A DNA stretch of 64,000 nt from Tyto alba (GCF_018691265.1 NW_024881316.1:11530819-11594818); one strand, 5' to 3'; shown: positions 1-11,178, counted from the stretch's first letter. The notes: a model not told the origin generated them from the sequence alone. Made by a program: numbers and translations.

Positions 1-1068
1 TCCTTTCCACCTTCCCACTAGATTGTGGTCTCCATGGAGTGTGTAGGTCCCATTTAATTCCCGTTACCTTGGACAAATTCTGCAAAACCTCTGCTATGAA
101 ATGAGGTCCTCTATCTCATGACATTCCTAATGGAACTCCAAATCTGGGTACTATTTCTTTTAATAGAATTTTTGCTAATTCCTTATCTTTGTTGGTGTGA
201 CAGGGAAAGGCTTCAGTCCATCCTGAAAAAGGTATCAACCAACACTAGCCTTTTGTCCCTTTTGTTGAGGTAGTTGTGAAAAATCTATTTTCCAGTAGTC
301 TCCAGGGCAATTACCTTCTTTTGTGTTTCTGAAAGGGGGTCTCCTATAGGTCTCCTATATTAGTGAGGGTTGTTCTGTAAACAGATCTTACACTTATTAA
401 CCACACTTTAAACGACTCCTGCCATCCTCATGCTGAGAACTTGGCTTCTCAAGCTATCTATAATATCCATCCTCTGCTGACATTATCATGCTGCTTAGAA
501 AAATATCCTACAGCTCTTTTCCATGTCCCCAGTTTCTGAGTTAACACTCACAGAGCCTGATGGAGTTACTTGTGTACAAATAGTTTGAATGGCTAAATCA
601 GGCAAGCCCAGGGCTGGGACAGTCATCAAAGCCTTTTTTAGGGTTTGAAAGGCAGATCTGCACTCAGGAGTCCAATGTAGTATCCCCTATGACTCCTTAA
701 TTGTTTCATACAATGGTATCACAATTAGTCTGTATTTAGGAATCCATGATCGGCACCACCCAGCCATTCACAAAAAGGCACATAGCTTCCACACCAATCA
801 CGGTTCTGGTGTTTGACAAATCACCTCCTTCTACACTGTTCCCAGGCTCCACTGTCCCTGTGAAATGGTGAACCCCAAATATAGGACCTGAGTCTTTTCT
901 ATCCGCACCTTTTTCTTGGATACTCTGTAGCCAGCTTGTCCTAGAGAGTTTAACAGACTAAGTTATTACATACACTCATTAGAATACACTCATTCTAGGA
1001 GAAAGTGGCTATCAGAATGTCATCCACATATTGAAGTAGAGTTACATTCTCATTCTCCTTTTTCCATA
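1..1068 (-). pseudogene. ERV pol fragment: RT catalytic region to integrase core (broken)
   Basis: Minus-strand translation shows the RT catalytic motif YVDD at 1019-1030, followed by palm and connection sequence down to about 600. The integrase zinc region and catalytic core follow from about 470 to 1. The three catalytic acidic codons of integrase are recognisable: the first Asp at 234-236, the second at 113-115 and the Glu at 5-7, right at the window edge. A stop codon directly precedes the second Asp, and a frameshift lies just after the first. Only about 0.8 kb separates YVDD from the first integrase Asp, against about 1.7 kb in an intact gammaretroviral pol, so RNase H seems to be largely deleted. 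Several further stops occur. It is non-functional. Confidence 0.85.
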
Positions 1069-2022
1069 TGTCCTAGGTTTGAGTGAGTGGTGGGTTTTTT
1101 TGGTAGCAGAGGAGGGGGCTATAGAGGTGGCCCCCTGTGAGAAACTTCTTGAAGGTCCCCCAGCACCAAGTCAGATTCACCTCTGCTCAAAAACTGATCC
1201 AATCGGCTGCGCCTCTGTGATAACGTATTTAAGAAGGGATGTGGTGAAGTGCAGTGGGACTTGTGAGGAGGAGTTGCTGCAGCTGCGTGAACACCAAGGT
1301 CAGTGGAGGAATGGAGGAAGAAAGGAGGGGGGAGGTGTGCCGGAGCAGAGACCCCCCTGTATCCTGTGGTGAGATGGCAGGGTGGCTCCCCCCTGCCACC
1401 CATGAAGATCTACGGTGGAGCAGACACTGATATTTATAGCCTGTAGTTTTTGCCTGTATGATCAAGGTGCTGTGCCCAAAGAAGGCTGGGGTCTTGTGGG
1501 AAAAGGTAGCCCCACTGTTGTAGTTCAGCGCTGGGAGGATTGCAGCATGCAGGGGTGTCCCACGCCAGAGCAGTTCAGGAAGGGCTGCAGCCTGGGGGAG
1601 GGAATCCAGTTGCAGAAAATTGGTGACCCATGCCAGAGCAGTGTGGGGAACACTGTGGCCCATGGGAGGGACTCACATTGGAGAAAGTTTGTGGAGGACT
1701 GTCTCCTGTGAGACGGGGACCACAATGGAGCAGGGGGAACAAGTTCCAGAAGCTCCCCCCACTGAAGATGGGAGAAACGGCAGCACTGACTGCACCCCCC
1801 ATTCCCTGCCCCTGTGCTGCTGGAGGGAGGAGGCAGAGATATCAGGAGCAGAGCTGAGCCCGGGAAGAAGGGAGGGGTGGGGAGAAGGTGTTCTCAAGAT
1901 GTGGCAAAGCTTCTCACTGTTCTACTCCGTTAAATGTTGTTAGTGTCTTTAATAAATGTATGCTCTTTTTTTCTTCCCCTAACGAGTCTGCCTTTTGCTC
2001 GTGACCATAATGGGTGATCTAC
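1069..2022 (+). mobile_element. LTR (copy A) inserted in ERV reverse transcriptase, 3' end truncated
   Basis: The sequence starts with TGTCCTAGG and aligns along its length with the reverse complement of 11179-12058 (copy B). Shared blocks include a GGTAGCAG-G-rich stretch, a TATTTAAG promoter-like box near 1226, GGGACTCAC-type segments and a CTTTTGC-GTGACCATAAT-GGTGA segment near the 3' end. A poly(A) signal AATAAA lies at 1951-1956. From memory it resembles an LTR family common in songbirds. Copy B has about 130 bp more at its 3' end, so copy A appears truncated near 2022, where ERV RT sequence resumes. No target-site duplication was found. Orientation is opposite to the host provirus. The 3' boundary is uncertain by about 10 bp. 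Confidence 0.8.
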
Positions 2023-2999
2023 CCCTCCAGTTCCTTTGCCAGTTGGTTTCCAAACGAGGTGGGACCATTTTTGAACCCTTGTGGCAACACAGTCCAATTG
2101 AGTTGGGTTCTTCATACCGTACTTGGACTTTCCCATTCAAAGGCAAAAGGTGCCTGACTGCCCAGCCCCAGAGGCATGCAGAAGAAAGCATCCTTTAAGT
2201 TCAATACTGTAAACCATTATTAATTTTCTTTAATTGGGGTTAATGGGGTGTATGGGTTAGCTACTAATGGGTGTATGTCCTGCACTATCTGATTAATAGT
2301 TCTAAGATCTTGTACTCCTCTGAATGGGGTTTCTTTACTGGCAAAATGGGAGTATTATAAACTGATTGACATTCTACTAGCAATTTATATTGCACAAACT
2401 TATTAATCAATTCTTCTAATCCTCTCCTCACTTCTAATTTTAAAGGATATTGCTTCTGCCTTACCAGTCTGGCGTTAGGCTTCAGATGTATTCTTGCTGG
2501 TTCTGCTGCTCTTGGTCTCCCTGGAATATTGGTAGCCCAGACTAACAGCATGACAGCATTTTCCACCTCCTCTGGAATTTCTTCCTCCACTTTAGGCTGC
2601 TGTAACATAAGAACTTGGGCTTCCAGTGCTTTATTTTCTGGAATATATACCTGTATTTGACCATTACCAGAAGTTATTCGAGCACCCAATTTACTTAATA
2701 TGTTCCTGCCTAGCACAGACATCAGACATTCTGGCATATACAGAAATTGATGTGTCAACCAATTTTTACCTATCTTAAATTTCATAGGTTGAAAGAGTTG
2801 TCTATTCTCCCCTTTTCCTGTGGCACCAACTACATTAACAGTGTCTTGTCTAAAAGGCTCTTTGCAAGTATTTAAAGCAGAATATTCAGCTCCATTGTCT
2901 ACCAGAAAATCTACTTCCTCATTCCCCAGTGTCAGTGTAACCAGGGGTTCAGCTGGGGATGATACCCCTTGTCCTCTTCATGCCTCATCCAGAGTCATC
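2023..2999 (-). pseudogene. ERV pro-pol fragment: protease and N-terminal RT
   Basis: This is the upstream half of pol. The minus strand encodes an aspartic protease region from about 2950 to 2650. Its active site, at 2891-2899, reads Asp-Asn-Gly instead of the usual Asp-Thr-Gly. RT fingers follow, with the NTPILPVKKP-type motif near 2320-2345, and the fingers-palm reading continues to 2023. There it is cut by LTR copy A; the RT reading resumes almost seamlessly at 1068. The longest open stretch is 2285-2785 (166 codons, no ATG needed because it is internal to a polyprotein). It shares a frame with the zinc knuckle and the C-terminal capsid part of gag. At least one stop interrupts RT near 2285. 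Confidence 0.85.
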
Positions 3000-4494
3000 A
3001 GCCTCACGGCACGTTCAGAGATAGACCCACCAGCTCTTTCCCTTCTCAGGCATTCCCATCTCCAGTGTGCTCTTCCCTTACAAATAGCACATTAATCCCT
3101 ATTTAAGGGCTGGTGCTTACACCCATCCCTTCCAATTCCACCTTGGCCCCATCCTCTGTAACCCCCTCTCTGTATCCCCTGTTCAGTTAGTACAGCAATC
3201 AGTCTTTTCTCCCAATACTTTTCAATCACTTCCCTGTTATACACTTTCCAGGATGCTTCCAACAGCTTATTAAGGTTCCTTGAATCCTCCCCCTCCAGCT
3301 TTTGAAGTTTATTTTGGATATCAGGGGCTGACTGCCCCACAAAGTAACTAATTGCAAAGCATCCCCTTCCCTCTCAGGATACAGATTTGTATATCTCCCA
3401 GCTGCAGACATTAATCACTTGTGAAAATCAGGAGACTCATCTTTTCCTTCTTTTACCTGATATAATTTGGACAGATTAATAGCCTTTGGGATGGCATGCT
3501 TTATACTGAACACTATTAACCTCTGGTATCTAGTTAATAATTCTCTTTGAGCCGGCTTGTTTGGATCCCACTGGGGATCCACTGGTGGGAAGTGATCATT
3601 TACATTTCCCAGTTGAGAATTCTGGGCATGTATTCTCTCAGCTTCCTCCTTTTCCTTAGCTATTACCACAGCTCTTTCATCAGAAGATAACAGAGTATCT
3701 AACACTACCTGGATGTCATTCCAATCAGGATCTTGGGTTTTGATTAAAGTCTCAAATACCCTTGATACTTTCTCCGGATCCTCCCTGTATGTCCCTGCTA
3801 ATTCCTTCCACGACCTCAGGTCATTTACTGAAAACAGAACTTTTCTGGTCTGTTATTCCCTACTGCTTGACAAAGATAGGCTTTCAGTACCTCTCCTTTT
3901 TTTCCTCACAAAGTTCCATCCTCCTCCTAGTTCTCCCTGCTATAGGACTAAACCCTTCTTCTTCAGAACAAAAATAAGCCTCTCTTTCTCCCCCAACCTT
4001 TCTTGCCTTGCTGGCTTCCCACCCCTGCATCCTGGAGACACCAGTAATTCCACATCCTCCTTTTCTGGGTACCCATACTTAACACAATGCTTTCCAATGC
4101 TACATGCCAAACATCACCTCTTTGGCTTCTTTCCCTGATCCTTCTCTAAAACTAAAACAATAGGATCACTTGGAAACATACCACAATCCCTTTGCCATTC
4201 TGGATGGTTGTGCAATTAAAAGAACAAATCAGCATAAGGTACTTCCTCACATTTCCCTTCCCTTTGACAAAACAACGTCAATTGTAGCATAGTATTATAC
4301 TTTAAAGTCCCATTCTTTGGCCACTTCTCCTGAACTTCTAAAATGTACAGTGGCCACCACTGATTACAATATTCAATTAATTGTTTCCTGGTGAGGGGGT
4401 CACTTCCCACATCCCTCCAATGATTTAATATACAACCCAGAGGTGACTTCTTTAAAATACCACCCTCAGACCCCTTAGACTGATTGGACCCCAT
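3000..4494 (-). pseudogene. ERV gag (matrix, capsid, nucleocapsid), broken
   Basis: Gag starts at ATG 4492-4494 with Met-Gly-Ser, so Gly2 is a candidate myristoylation site. The matrix portion stays open for 92 codons to a stop at 4216-4218. A Pro/Ser-rich linker region follows, then capsid. N-terminal capsid is open at 3415-3705 in the matrix frame, and C-terminal capsid (GQSAPDI-type motif) at 3092-3340 in a different frame, so there is a frameshift near 3340 and a stop near 3412. One CCHC zinc knuckle (C-x2-C-x4-H-x4-C) lies at 3050-3091; a TAA at 3092-3094 sits directly before its first Cys. A single knuckle fits gammaretroviral Gag. The boundary with protease is approximate. Confidence 0.85.
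3050..3091 (-). other. CCHC zinc knuckle of ERV nucleocapsid
   Basis: Minus-strand codons give Cys-Ala-Ile-Cys, four residues, His, four residues, Cys: the C-x2-C-x4-H-x4-C nucleocapsid motif that binds genomic RNA in retroviruses. It lies in the same frame as the downstream protease. The codon just upstream is a TAA stop (3092-3094). Confidence 0.9.
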
Positions 4495-4922
4495 ATTAAA
4501 CACAATAAACAAATACGCACACAAAAACCACAACAATGTCTAACAGAACAAACAAAACCACTCATACAGCATAATAATTACAAATGTACATGAGTCAATA
4601 CCCTGCAATACCCTGGCTGGCACCTTATGCGCATTCAAGCCTTTTTCCAGCTCTGGCTGGCACTCTGAGCATCCTTGTAGTAACATGCAATCTAGTCTTC
4701 CTTCCCAGGTTTCCCTTAGTGGCCTAGTCCTGAGGGAATTTTTCTTGTCCCATCATATGGACAGGCTTGTCCAGTCTGGATTTCCTTCAGTAATGCCTTA
4801 AAAAAACCAGGGGTCTTACCCTGAACTCACCAGATCAGGGAATTGGAGGATCTCTCCAAAAAACTCTTTGTTGGATCCGGTGTCCTCATGATCCTGTGAA
4901 TTTGTTGAGCTTCAGAGGCAGT
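4495..4922 (-). other. ERV 5' leader between primer-binding site and gag
   Basis: These 428 bases separate the primer-binding site from the gag ATG on the minus strand. The length is normal for a retroviral leader, which would hold the packaging signal and major splice donor. I could not pick out a single convincing donor by eye. Confidence 0.6.
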
Positions 4923-4940
4923 GTCCCATCTGGGTCACCA
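4923..4940 (-). promoter_or_regulatory. ERV primer-binding site, best fit tRNA-Arg
   Basis: On the minus strand this reads TGGTGACCCAGATGGGAC, beginning with the TGG that pairs with tRNA CCA. As I recall the 3' end of a vertebrate tRNA-Arg(CCG), it differs by one base (17 of 18). It sits a few bases inside the end of the 5' LTR, as a primer-binding site should. The tRNA assignment is from memory. Confidence 0.65.
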
Positions 4941-4945
4941 AAATT

Positions 4946-5638
4946 TGTCACCAAAAAATTGGAAGTGAAAACTTCTTAATGCCCGGTTTAGCATTAACGA
5001 GCAGGCATTACTTTATTTGGTCGGGGACGTGAGGGAATAATTCTACCTAACATGTCCACTGCACATTACAATAGGCAAAGTTTATAGCACTCTGTTACAT
5101 ATATATTCATCAAATTTCCTAAAACTCATTTTCATATTTACATAATTATTATGCATGCGGTTTAGGTCTGAGAGGCTTCCATGGGGGTCATTGGTGGTCT
5201 CTAGCGGTCTTTGGAGAGAAGCCTTTCTTGAACTTTGTCTACACTTTTGAATTGGCCCTTCTTTGGTTTATGTCTGCACTTTCTTATCTCCTGCCTAGCT
5301 TCAGCTAGTTCATTATTTTTCAGAGGGCCTTAATCTTCAAGGACAAGGGCTTCAGATTAGGAGTCTCCCAATTTACACATGGAACCTCTCCGTTTATGCA
5401 TTTCCCAGGAAATGTTTATCAAGCTTGCCTAGCTCAAGGATCTCTGCAGCGGGCAACATGTTGCAGGTGTTCAATTGATTGCTTAAGTTCTTATGCTATC
5501 CTAAACAATTTTTCTTTTCTTCACCCATTTTTCAGTAAAACCATAGGTCCTACCCCTGTTTCTCCTCCTTACAGAAATTGTTATAGTAAGTCACTACTAG
5601 CCTGTATCAACACAATAACTTCTACCACACAGTCAACA
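4946..5638 (-). mobile_element. ERV 5' LTR
   Basis: This LTR lies directly upstream of the primer-binding site on the minus strand. It has a TATAAA box at 5081-5086 and a poly(A) signal AATAAA at 5012-5017, so the start of R falls near 5055. The U5 end is TGACA at 4946-4950, five bases from the primer-binding site. The outer (U3) end is placed at a TGTTGAC at 5632-5638 but is uncertain, because the matching 3' LTR is outside the window and no target duplication can be tested. U3 is AT-rich. Confidence 0.7.
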
Positions 5639-6733
5639 CGAAGCTAACCAGTGTTTAAAGATGAAGAGCCAACATGCTCTTTTTCTCTCTCTTTTTCTTC
5701 TCTTCCATTTTATTCCCCTTCATCATTCTCTGCCCATCTTCTCCATAGTGATACTCAAGTGAGTGCAGAGGCCCATCAGCTCTCACCCTCAGCAGACAGG
5801 ATCTTCTTCCTTGATCCTAGAGGATGTTCTTCCTTGTTCTCATTCCTTAACATGAGTGTACACTCATTAATTTGCCAAGTAAGGTAAAGAAGATGAGGGC
5901 ATGAAAAGAGAATTATTTTTTTATCCCCTGCAAGTTTTTGAGTTAGCTTGATTTGGAATAGCTATGTTTTCACATGTGTTTGACATTTCATTTGTTTTAT
6001 GTCTTTGTACTAAGTGGTTCATAATGTTCCTTTCATGCAAATATGCTCCCGGAGGAGGATACAACAACAAAGCAATTCTGAAAAGTCACCAAATAAATTA
6101 AAGTGCAAAACATTGAGCCATGTATTCTTGAAGAGACATAAGGGCACACAGTTGCCTGGGAGCCCGGGGGAAAGGCAGGGCTGGAGGTAAGAAACAACTT
6201 TAATTTAAGAGATGGGTAATTGCATGGCCATTAGTAACATATTAATAAGGTTTGCAGCTATGAATGCAAAGATAATGGCAAGCATAAACAAATCCAGTGC
6301 TTCAAAAAGTAAGTTGGCCTTGTAGGTATTAGAATAATGTTTTTCTTCATTGTGTTTTGGTCGTATCAGATACTTGTTCAAGATAGTTTTTCTTTGTTTT
6401 TATTTTTTTATCTTTCTTTGGGTGTGAAGCATTAAGCATTGCTGGGGAGATGATAAGGGGGTTCCTAGTGAGACAGGGGCCCTGGTAAGGATCTTTTCTA
6501 GTTTCTTAGTATTACTGAATATTTTCTGTCCCAAGCAGAAGAGAAAACATCATCTTACTCTGGATGTGTTGTCAGACAGAGGGGAGACTGAAAAACAGCA
6601 GAGTGCTCACATTAATAATGCAGCCCATGGATACAGTGTGAAGGTATTTACTATAACAACTAGCTTTTCTGTGCTCTGCAGTTACCCCATCCTTGGGTGG
6701 CCTCAGCCCGTTGGCTCTTTGTTGGTGCCATAG
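5639..6733. other. Non-coding stretch, nothing recognised
   Basis: This is AT-rich flank of the provirus. A pyrimidine-rich tract lies at about 5679-5730. I see no gene, repeat family or RNA here. Confidence 0.5.
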
Positions 6734-6788
6734 GTGCAACAGCTTCCTGTGAAGCGCTTGGGAAGAGAAGTGGGTGGTGATGTTACGA

Positions 6789-6845
6789 ATCAGCCTGGTG
6801 GTTACGCTCTGGATCAGCCCGGTGGTTGTCTTGTTGATCAGCTCA
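6789..6845 (+). repeat. 24-bp tandem repeat, about 2.4 copies
   Basis: Units begin with ATCAGC at 6789, 6813 and 6837, exactly 24 bases apart, each followed by a C/T-rich variant. The repeat lies in an open frame (6734-7018, 94 codons, no true ATG needed for its length) and would encode an 8-residue Gln-Pro-Gly-Gly repeat. I do not recognise the ORF and do not call it a gene. Confidence 0.7.
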
Positions 6846-7018
6846 GGAAGGAGTTGGGTTCCTGGCTGTTGTACTGGATGCTAGGGCTCTACAGGCATAA
6901 GCTGATGACCATGGAGCAACATATCTCATTAGCTGATGTGATTCTGGGTGTCTATGTGACCATGAGCATAGTGCAGGTAATGATGAAGGTTTTTTCTCCT
7001 TTTGAGCTTTTTGATTAG

Positions 7019-8759
7019 AGAGTTGCTAAGGGGCAAAGATAATGCCGGGAGTCTTAAATGAGGAATGTGTTAGAACATAATGCCTTTTTTGTATACATAA
7101 ACTCTGTTGAGAAATGATGATATGTTTGAACTGTGCTTTGTAGTTCCTAAAACTCAATTTACAGTCAGTGTTTTGATATTTGTAGTTAAATCTCTGCCCT
7201 TGATATTTCCTATTTCTTTTGCTTTAGATTACACTGTAGTATTAGGTGTCAAGTAAAATTGTTACTGTTTTCTCCCAGAAAAAAAAAAAAAAAAAGTGTT
7301 TTTTTTGCTTTTGTTATTTTAAAACCTCATTTCAATGGGCTGGACAGAAGATCTTGTGAATGCTAGATGGTAGCTTAAGACTGAAAATCACTGCACCCAC
7401 TTCCACTTCTTCAGGTAACATATAATGGCCCTTACAGGGAGGAGGGTTTGGACAAGGTCTGTATCTGACAAGGAGTCCTCTGAGCAGATGGTGTAAAAGA
7501 AGACCAGAAGATTGCTCCCTGAGAGCCTCTTTCCATCCTTAAGCCCTGATGTAAAGAATAGTGCACAGGCTAGGAGAACAAGGTTGTACATGTAGGACTG
7601 TTGTAAATTCATCATCTTCTTTCTAGGCCTCATAACCTGTATCAGAGACATAATTGCAAGTTATCATATATCAAAGACCCAGAGACCAACATGAGCTTCT
7701 CCAGAAAACCAGCAACCAAACACCCCTAAAATCTGTGCCTATGGGTTTTAAGATACCACCAGCCTGTTGTGAGTAGAGCACCCCATATGCCACTGGGGAT
7801 CTTCTCTGAACAAAGGACGTATCTCCAGGGCCATTAAAATATATACATATATATTTTATGATCTACTTGAACACTACATACACATTTACTGCAATAGGAA
7901 GATGAGGCCCCATCAACTGTACATTTCTCTTTGTTGCAAAGTGCCCTATATAATAACTGGAGAAGATCACATTTTAACTTAGGTGTTCACAGATCCCCCC
8001 TTTTACTCTCAGGCTTCTATCCACTGAGCCGTGGCAAAACCCTCACCAGAAGCAAACATATCCTCAGGCATCACACCTCAAATGGAACTGAACTACAATA
8101 GAGCAGAGTCCTGAGCACATCAACCAGAAACACTCCAACAAGTAAGTACACCAGGCAGCACAGCATGAGAAATGTAGCTCAACAAACACCTTTGTGTGAG
8201 TGGGATGAGATCACCACCACCAGTCACACTCTCAGCAAGTGGCAGGAATGGTGGTTTCCCAAGGCAGATTTACAAAAAATTAAAGAGGGAACTAAAATTC
8301 ATAGCTAGGCTTTGTAGCAAAAATTACAGACTTGGCAGGAACAGTGGTTTCCCAGAATACCACAGCTTTTCCTGATGAGCCTTTCACCTCTTGTACCCTG
8401 TCTTTACACTGCAGAGGCTGTGACTCTATCCCCTCTCCTCTTCTGAACCTTTCTTTGTACCACAGAGGTGAAAACTATCCTTTTCCTTAAAGTCCTTTAA
8501 TTGATGAAACTCAGCTAATATTGCCTGCCTGCTGCTAGCTTGAAGCTTGCTGTGATCTTTCAGACCTGAGGAGATGCTCATCTGATCCAGAGCTCACCTC
8601 TCTTTCCCAGGTATGTCATCTGGCACGTAAAAGCAGTTGTGTCTACAGATCTGACCTTACTCATGCTCCCAGACCCTTATGGCTACACCACCAGAAATAC
8701 AGTTACCGCGGCGGGGTGCTCTTCTTATCTATAGAAAAATGTTAATTTGCCTTTATTCT
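7019..8759. other. Non-coding stretch with A17 run
   Basis: It contains an A17 run at 7279-7295 followed by a short T run, and an AT-dinucleotide palindrome-like segment near 7840-7860. An 87-codon minus-strand open frame at 7388-7651 has no recognisable similarity. No gene is supported. Confidence 0.5.
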
Positions 8760-8860
8760 TAATGAGGCCATGGAATTGCAGGGCAATTCAGGTGGGAAGG
8801 GACCCCAGGAGGTCTTGGGCCCTAACTCCTGCTCACAACCAGCTCAGCTGTGAGATGGAG
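8760..8860 (-). mobile_element. CR1 LINE 3' fragment
   Basis: The plus strand reads as the reverse complement of the avian CR1 3' end: a GGGAAGGGACCCCAGGAGGTCTTGGGCC-like core (split here over 8792-8820), then a CCTGCTCA motif. This is a short, 5'-truncated and diverged copy, and its inner boundary is uncertain. Confidence 0.75.
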
Positions 8861-11178
8861 TGGCTTTTAATGGTGCTGCCTGATGGTAGGACGGATCTGA
8901 GCTTTAAACAAGGAAAACAAAAGCAGAAATGCCTTAAAGAGCTTCTTTTGTGTGTGCAGGTGTTTCACAACCAGGGCATCGTGTCTGTGTAGACCCAAGG
9001 TCAGATTAATGCATCTCACTTTTTCTCTCCCTGTTGGTTCCATATCTGAACGGAAAAACAAAAGTCCCATCCAATTGTCTCCTGCCAACCTGTATTAATG
9101 TTGATGCAGACTAAGATGCCTAGATGTAACTGTTGGATTGTCCTAATTGAAATACTGCTTTCAAATCTCCTGTCCCACGCCCTACATGCATATTCAGTTG
9201 CATCTCAGAGGAAAGCTCCTTTCCCCTCAGAAACGTGTTTTTTTTTTTTTGTTTTTTTTTTTTTTTTTTTTTCATTTTTCTGGATGTATTTCCTTGGAAC
9301 TTCAAAGACATGAATATATTACAGAAGCATTACCAAGAACCCAAAGGCTTTGGACGCTTTGTGTTTAAATTTTCTAAGAGGCATTTCCTTTTGCTGCAGT
9401 TCCCGGTGTGAGTATTTATGGCTCTTGAATGCCATCCAGTGGTGGAAACGCAGGGCATCTCTCAGCCTGCTGACAAACTGCCTCCAGCCACGCTAAATTC
9501 ACACGTAAAACTATTTTTATATTAACAGCATATCATTCTTGTGCCCTAGTTGTAGTGAAATCAGAAACCATAAAAATATACTTTAAATGGCAGGTCACAG
9601 CAACAGAAAAGCCATCTGGTGTTTCACAGTTCTTTGAAATGTGAGACAGAAATATACCCTATTTATAATTTGACTTTGTCTAGCTTTAAAGCTCAAGCTT
9701 TAAACAGCTTTAAGCTTTAACCAAATGCAAGGGCTGATTTTTTCATCTTCATCACGATTTTTTAAGGCAGAATTTTCTCTTGGGGTTGCTAAATCAGGAG
9801 AGCTAAAATGTGAGGTCATGTGAAGGGAGATTGCTTTGTTAACCATTTCCATTCAGGGCTTTGGAATAACTGGGTATTTCAGAAACTTGACAAGCAGAGA
9901 TTGCAAAATATGCTTTGTTGAGAGAACATTGTTACTTATGTAAAAGTACTTTCTGACCTTCCCATGGTGTAGATTCAGTAAGGATTTGATTCTATGCAAT
10001 TACAAAAACACAGGCTGCAGGTAACAACAAATTCTGTCAGTTTGGCCTGTCCAGTAAACAGCAGGTTGATTTGGAAATTAAAAATATATCCTGTTTTTTG
10101 AAAAGTTTGGTTTTGATTTAAAAAAAACAATCAACAAATGTACAGAATAAGGACAGTTTTTCAAATAGTTATCATTGCTCAGTTCTTAAACCACAATTTA
10201 AAAAGTCAGGTTTTCTCTGTTTTCCCTCTTCACCTAGCTTCTGCTTTTCCCCATCCCTGCCACTTAATTATGGCAATATAGAAGGAGCAAAGAGGTAAAT
10301 AGCCAGAAAACATAAAGAAACAATTAAAAAAACACCCCAAAACAACAAAAAAGAACAAGTCCTTATTTTCTTATTTCTTCTTACAAAGAAGAGCATCTTC
10401 TTTTCATATCTCTGCAAAAATTTGATTTTCAGTCTTCCAAAAATCATGTCATGTAGGGAAAATTTTTCTATTTAAAATATTTTCTGCCCAGTCACCTCTG
10501 CTTGTCAGTGAGATTCATGTCAAACTATGATTTTTTGCCCTCCAGCAGGATTCTCCACTTGCACCATGAGCTGGGATCACTGATGCTGCCTGGTGCTAGA
10601 CCACTGAATTGACAATGAGAATCAGCACTTGTTCTGAAGCCTCAGGCTCCTGTGTGGACCCTTCCTTATCAAAAGCCTTGCAAGGATCTGGAGCGCAGAG
10701 ATGAATAAATATTCATGCTGTTTCCACCTGACAGTTCCCCTCTCCCTGGCTACTATCAGACAGTGCCAGGGGACATCCCCAGCTACTTGGTCATTCATAT
10801 CGGTGACCTGTTAGCACAGACCATGACACTGTGTTGGTTCCTGCCATCTAGCACAAATCCCGGACCTGGTTCAAGAGGGAGCATTGGGGACTGTTCCAGT
10901 ATGGCTCCAGTTTTGGAGGACAAGTTTGGAGAAGGACAAATAGCTCCTGAGCTGGCCTCAGGAGCCAGGAGCAAGGACTCATACTGTTAGTTGGCTGAGT
11001 GTCTACACCTTCTGTGCACAAGTCCTGAGCATCTATAATATAGTACATAAATATCTCCTGAATCCCAGAGACTGTTTATAGTTATGTTTGGCACTGGCCT
11101 TAACGGCTACTCAGTCCTTAGCTGTTGTGATGAGACACAAAACGGTGCCTACCCCTGTTTTCATTTCATCCTGAGTGT
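8861..11178. other. Non-coding stretch with long poly(T)
   Basis: It contains a T13-G-T21 run at 9238-9272 and a cluster of AGCTTTAA motifs at 9682-9720. The rest is AT-rich, with no recognised gene or repeat family. Confidence 0.5.
9238..9272. repeat. Poly(T) run, interrupted once
   Basis: There are thirteen T, one G at 9251, then twenty-one T. No retroposon body is recognisable next to it. Confidence 0.95.

Larger units (their letters stand above)
1..5638 (-). mobile_element. Class I (gammaretrovirus-like) endogenous retrovirus, 5' part, degenerate
   Basis: Read on the minus strand from high to low coordinates this is one provirus: 5' LTR, primer-binding site, leader, gag, protease, RT and integrase, running off the left edge of the window. 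The gammaretroviral or class I assignment rests on a single CCHC zinc knuckle in gag, the order of domains, the protease-RT linker and the RT and integrase motifs. Frameshifts and stops occur in gag and pol, RNase H is not found, and a foreign LTR sits inside RT, so it cannot make a working Pol. Env and the 3' LTR are outside the window. The family name within avian ERVs is unknown to me. Confidence 0.9.

Noticed and set aside
1079..1943. Several open frames of 60-144 codons on both strands
   Set aside because: All lie inside LTR copy A and contradict one another.
9098..9368. Open frames with poly-Phe or poly-Lys on the two strands
   Set aside because: They are translations of the T-run at 9238-9272.
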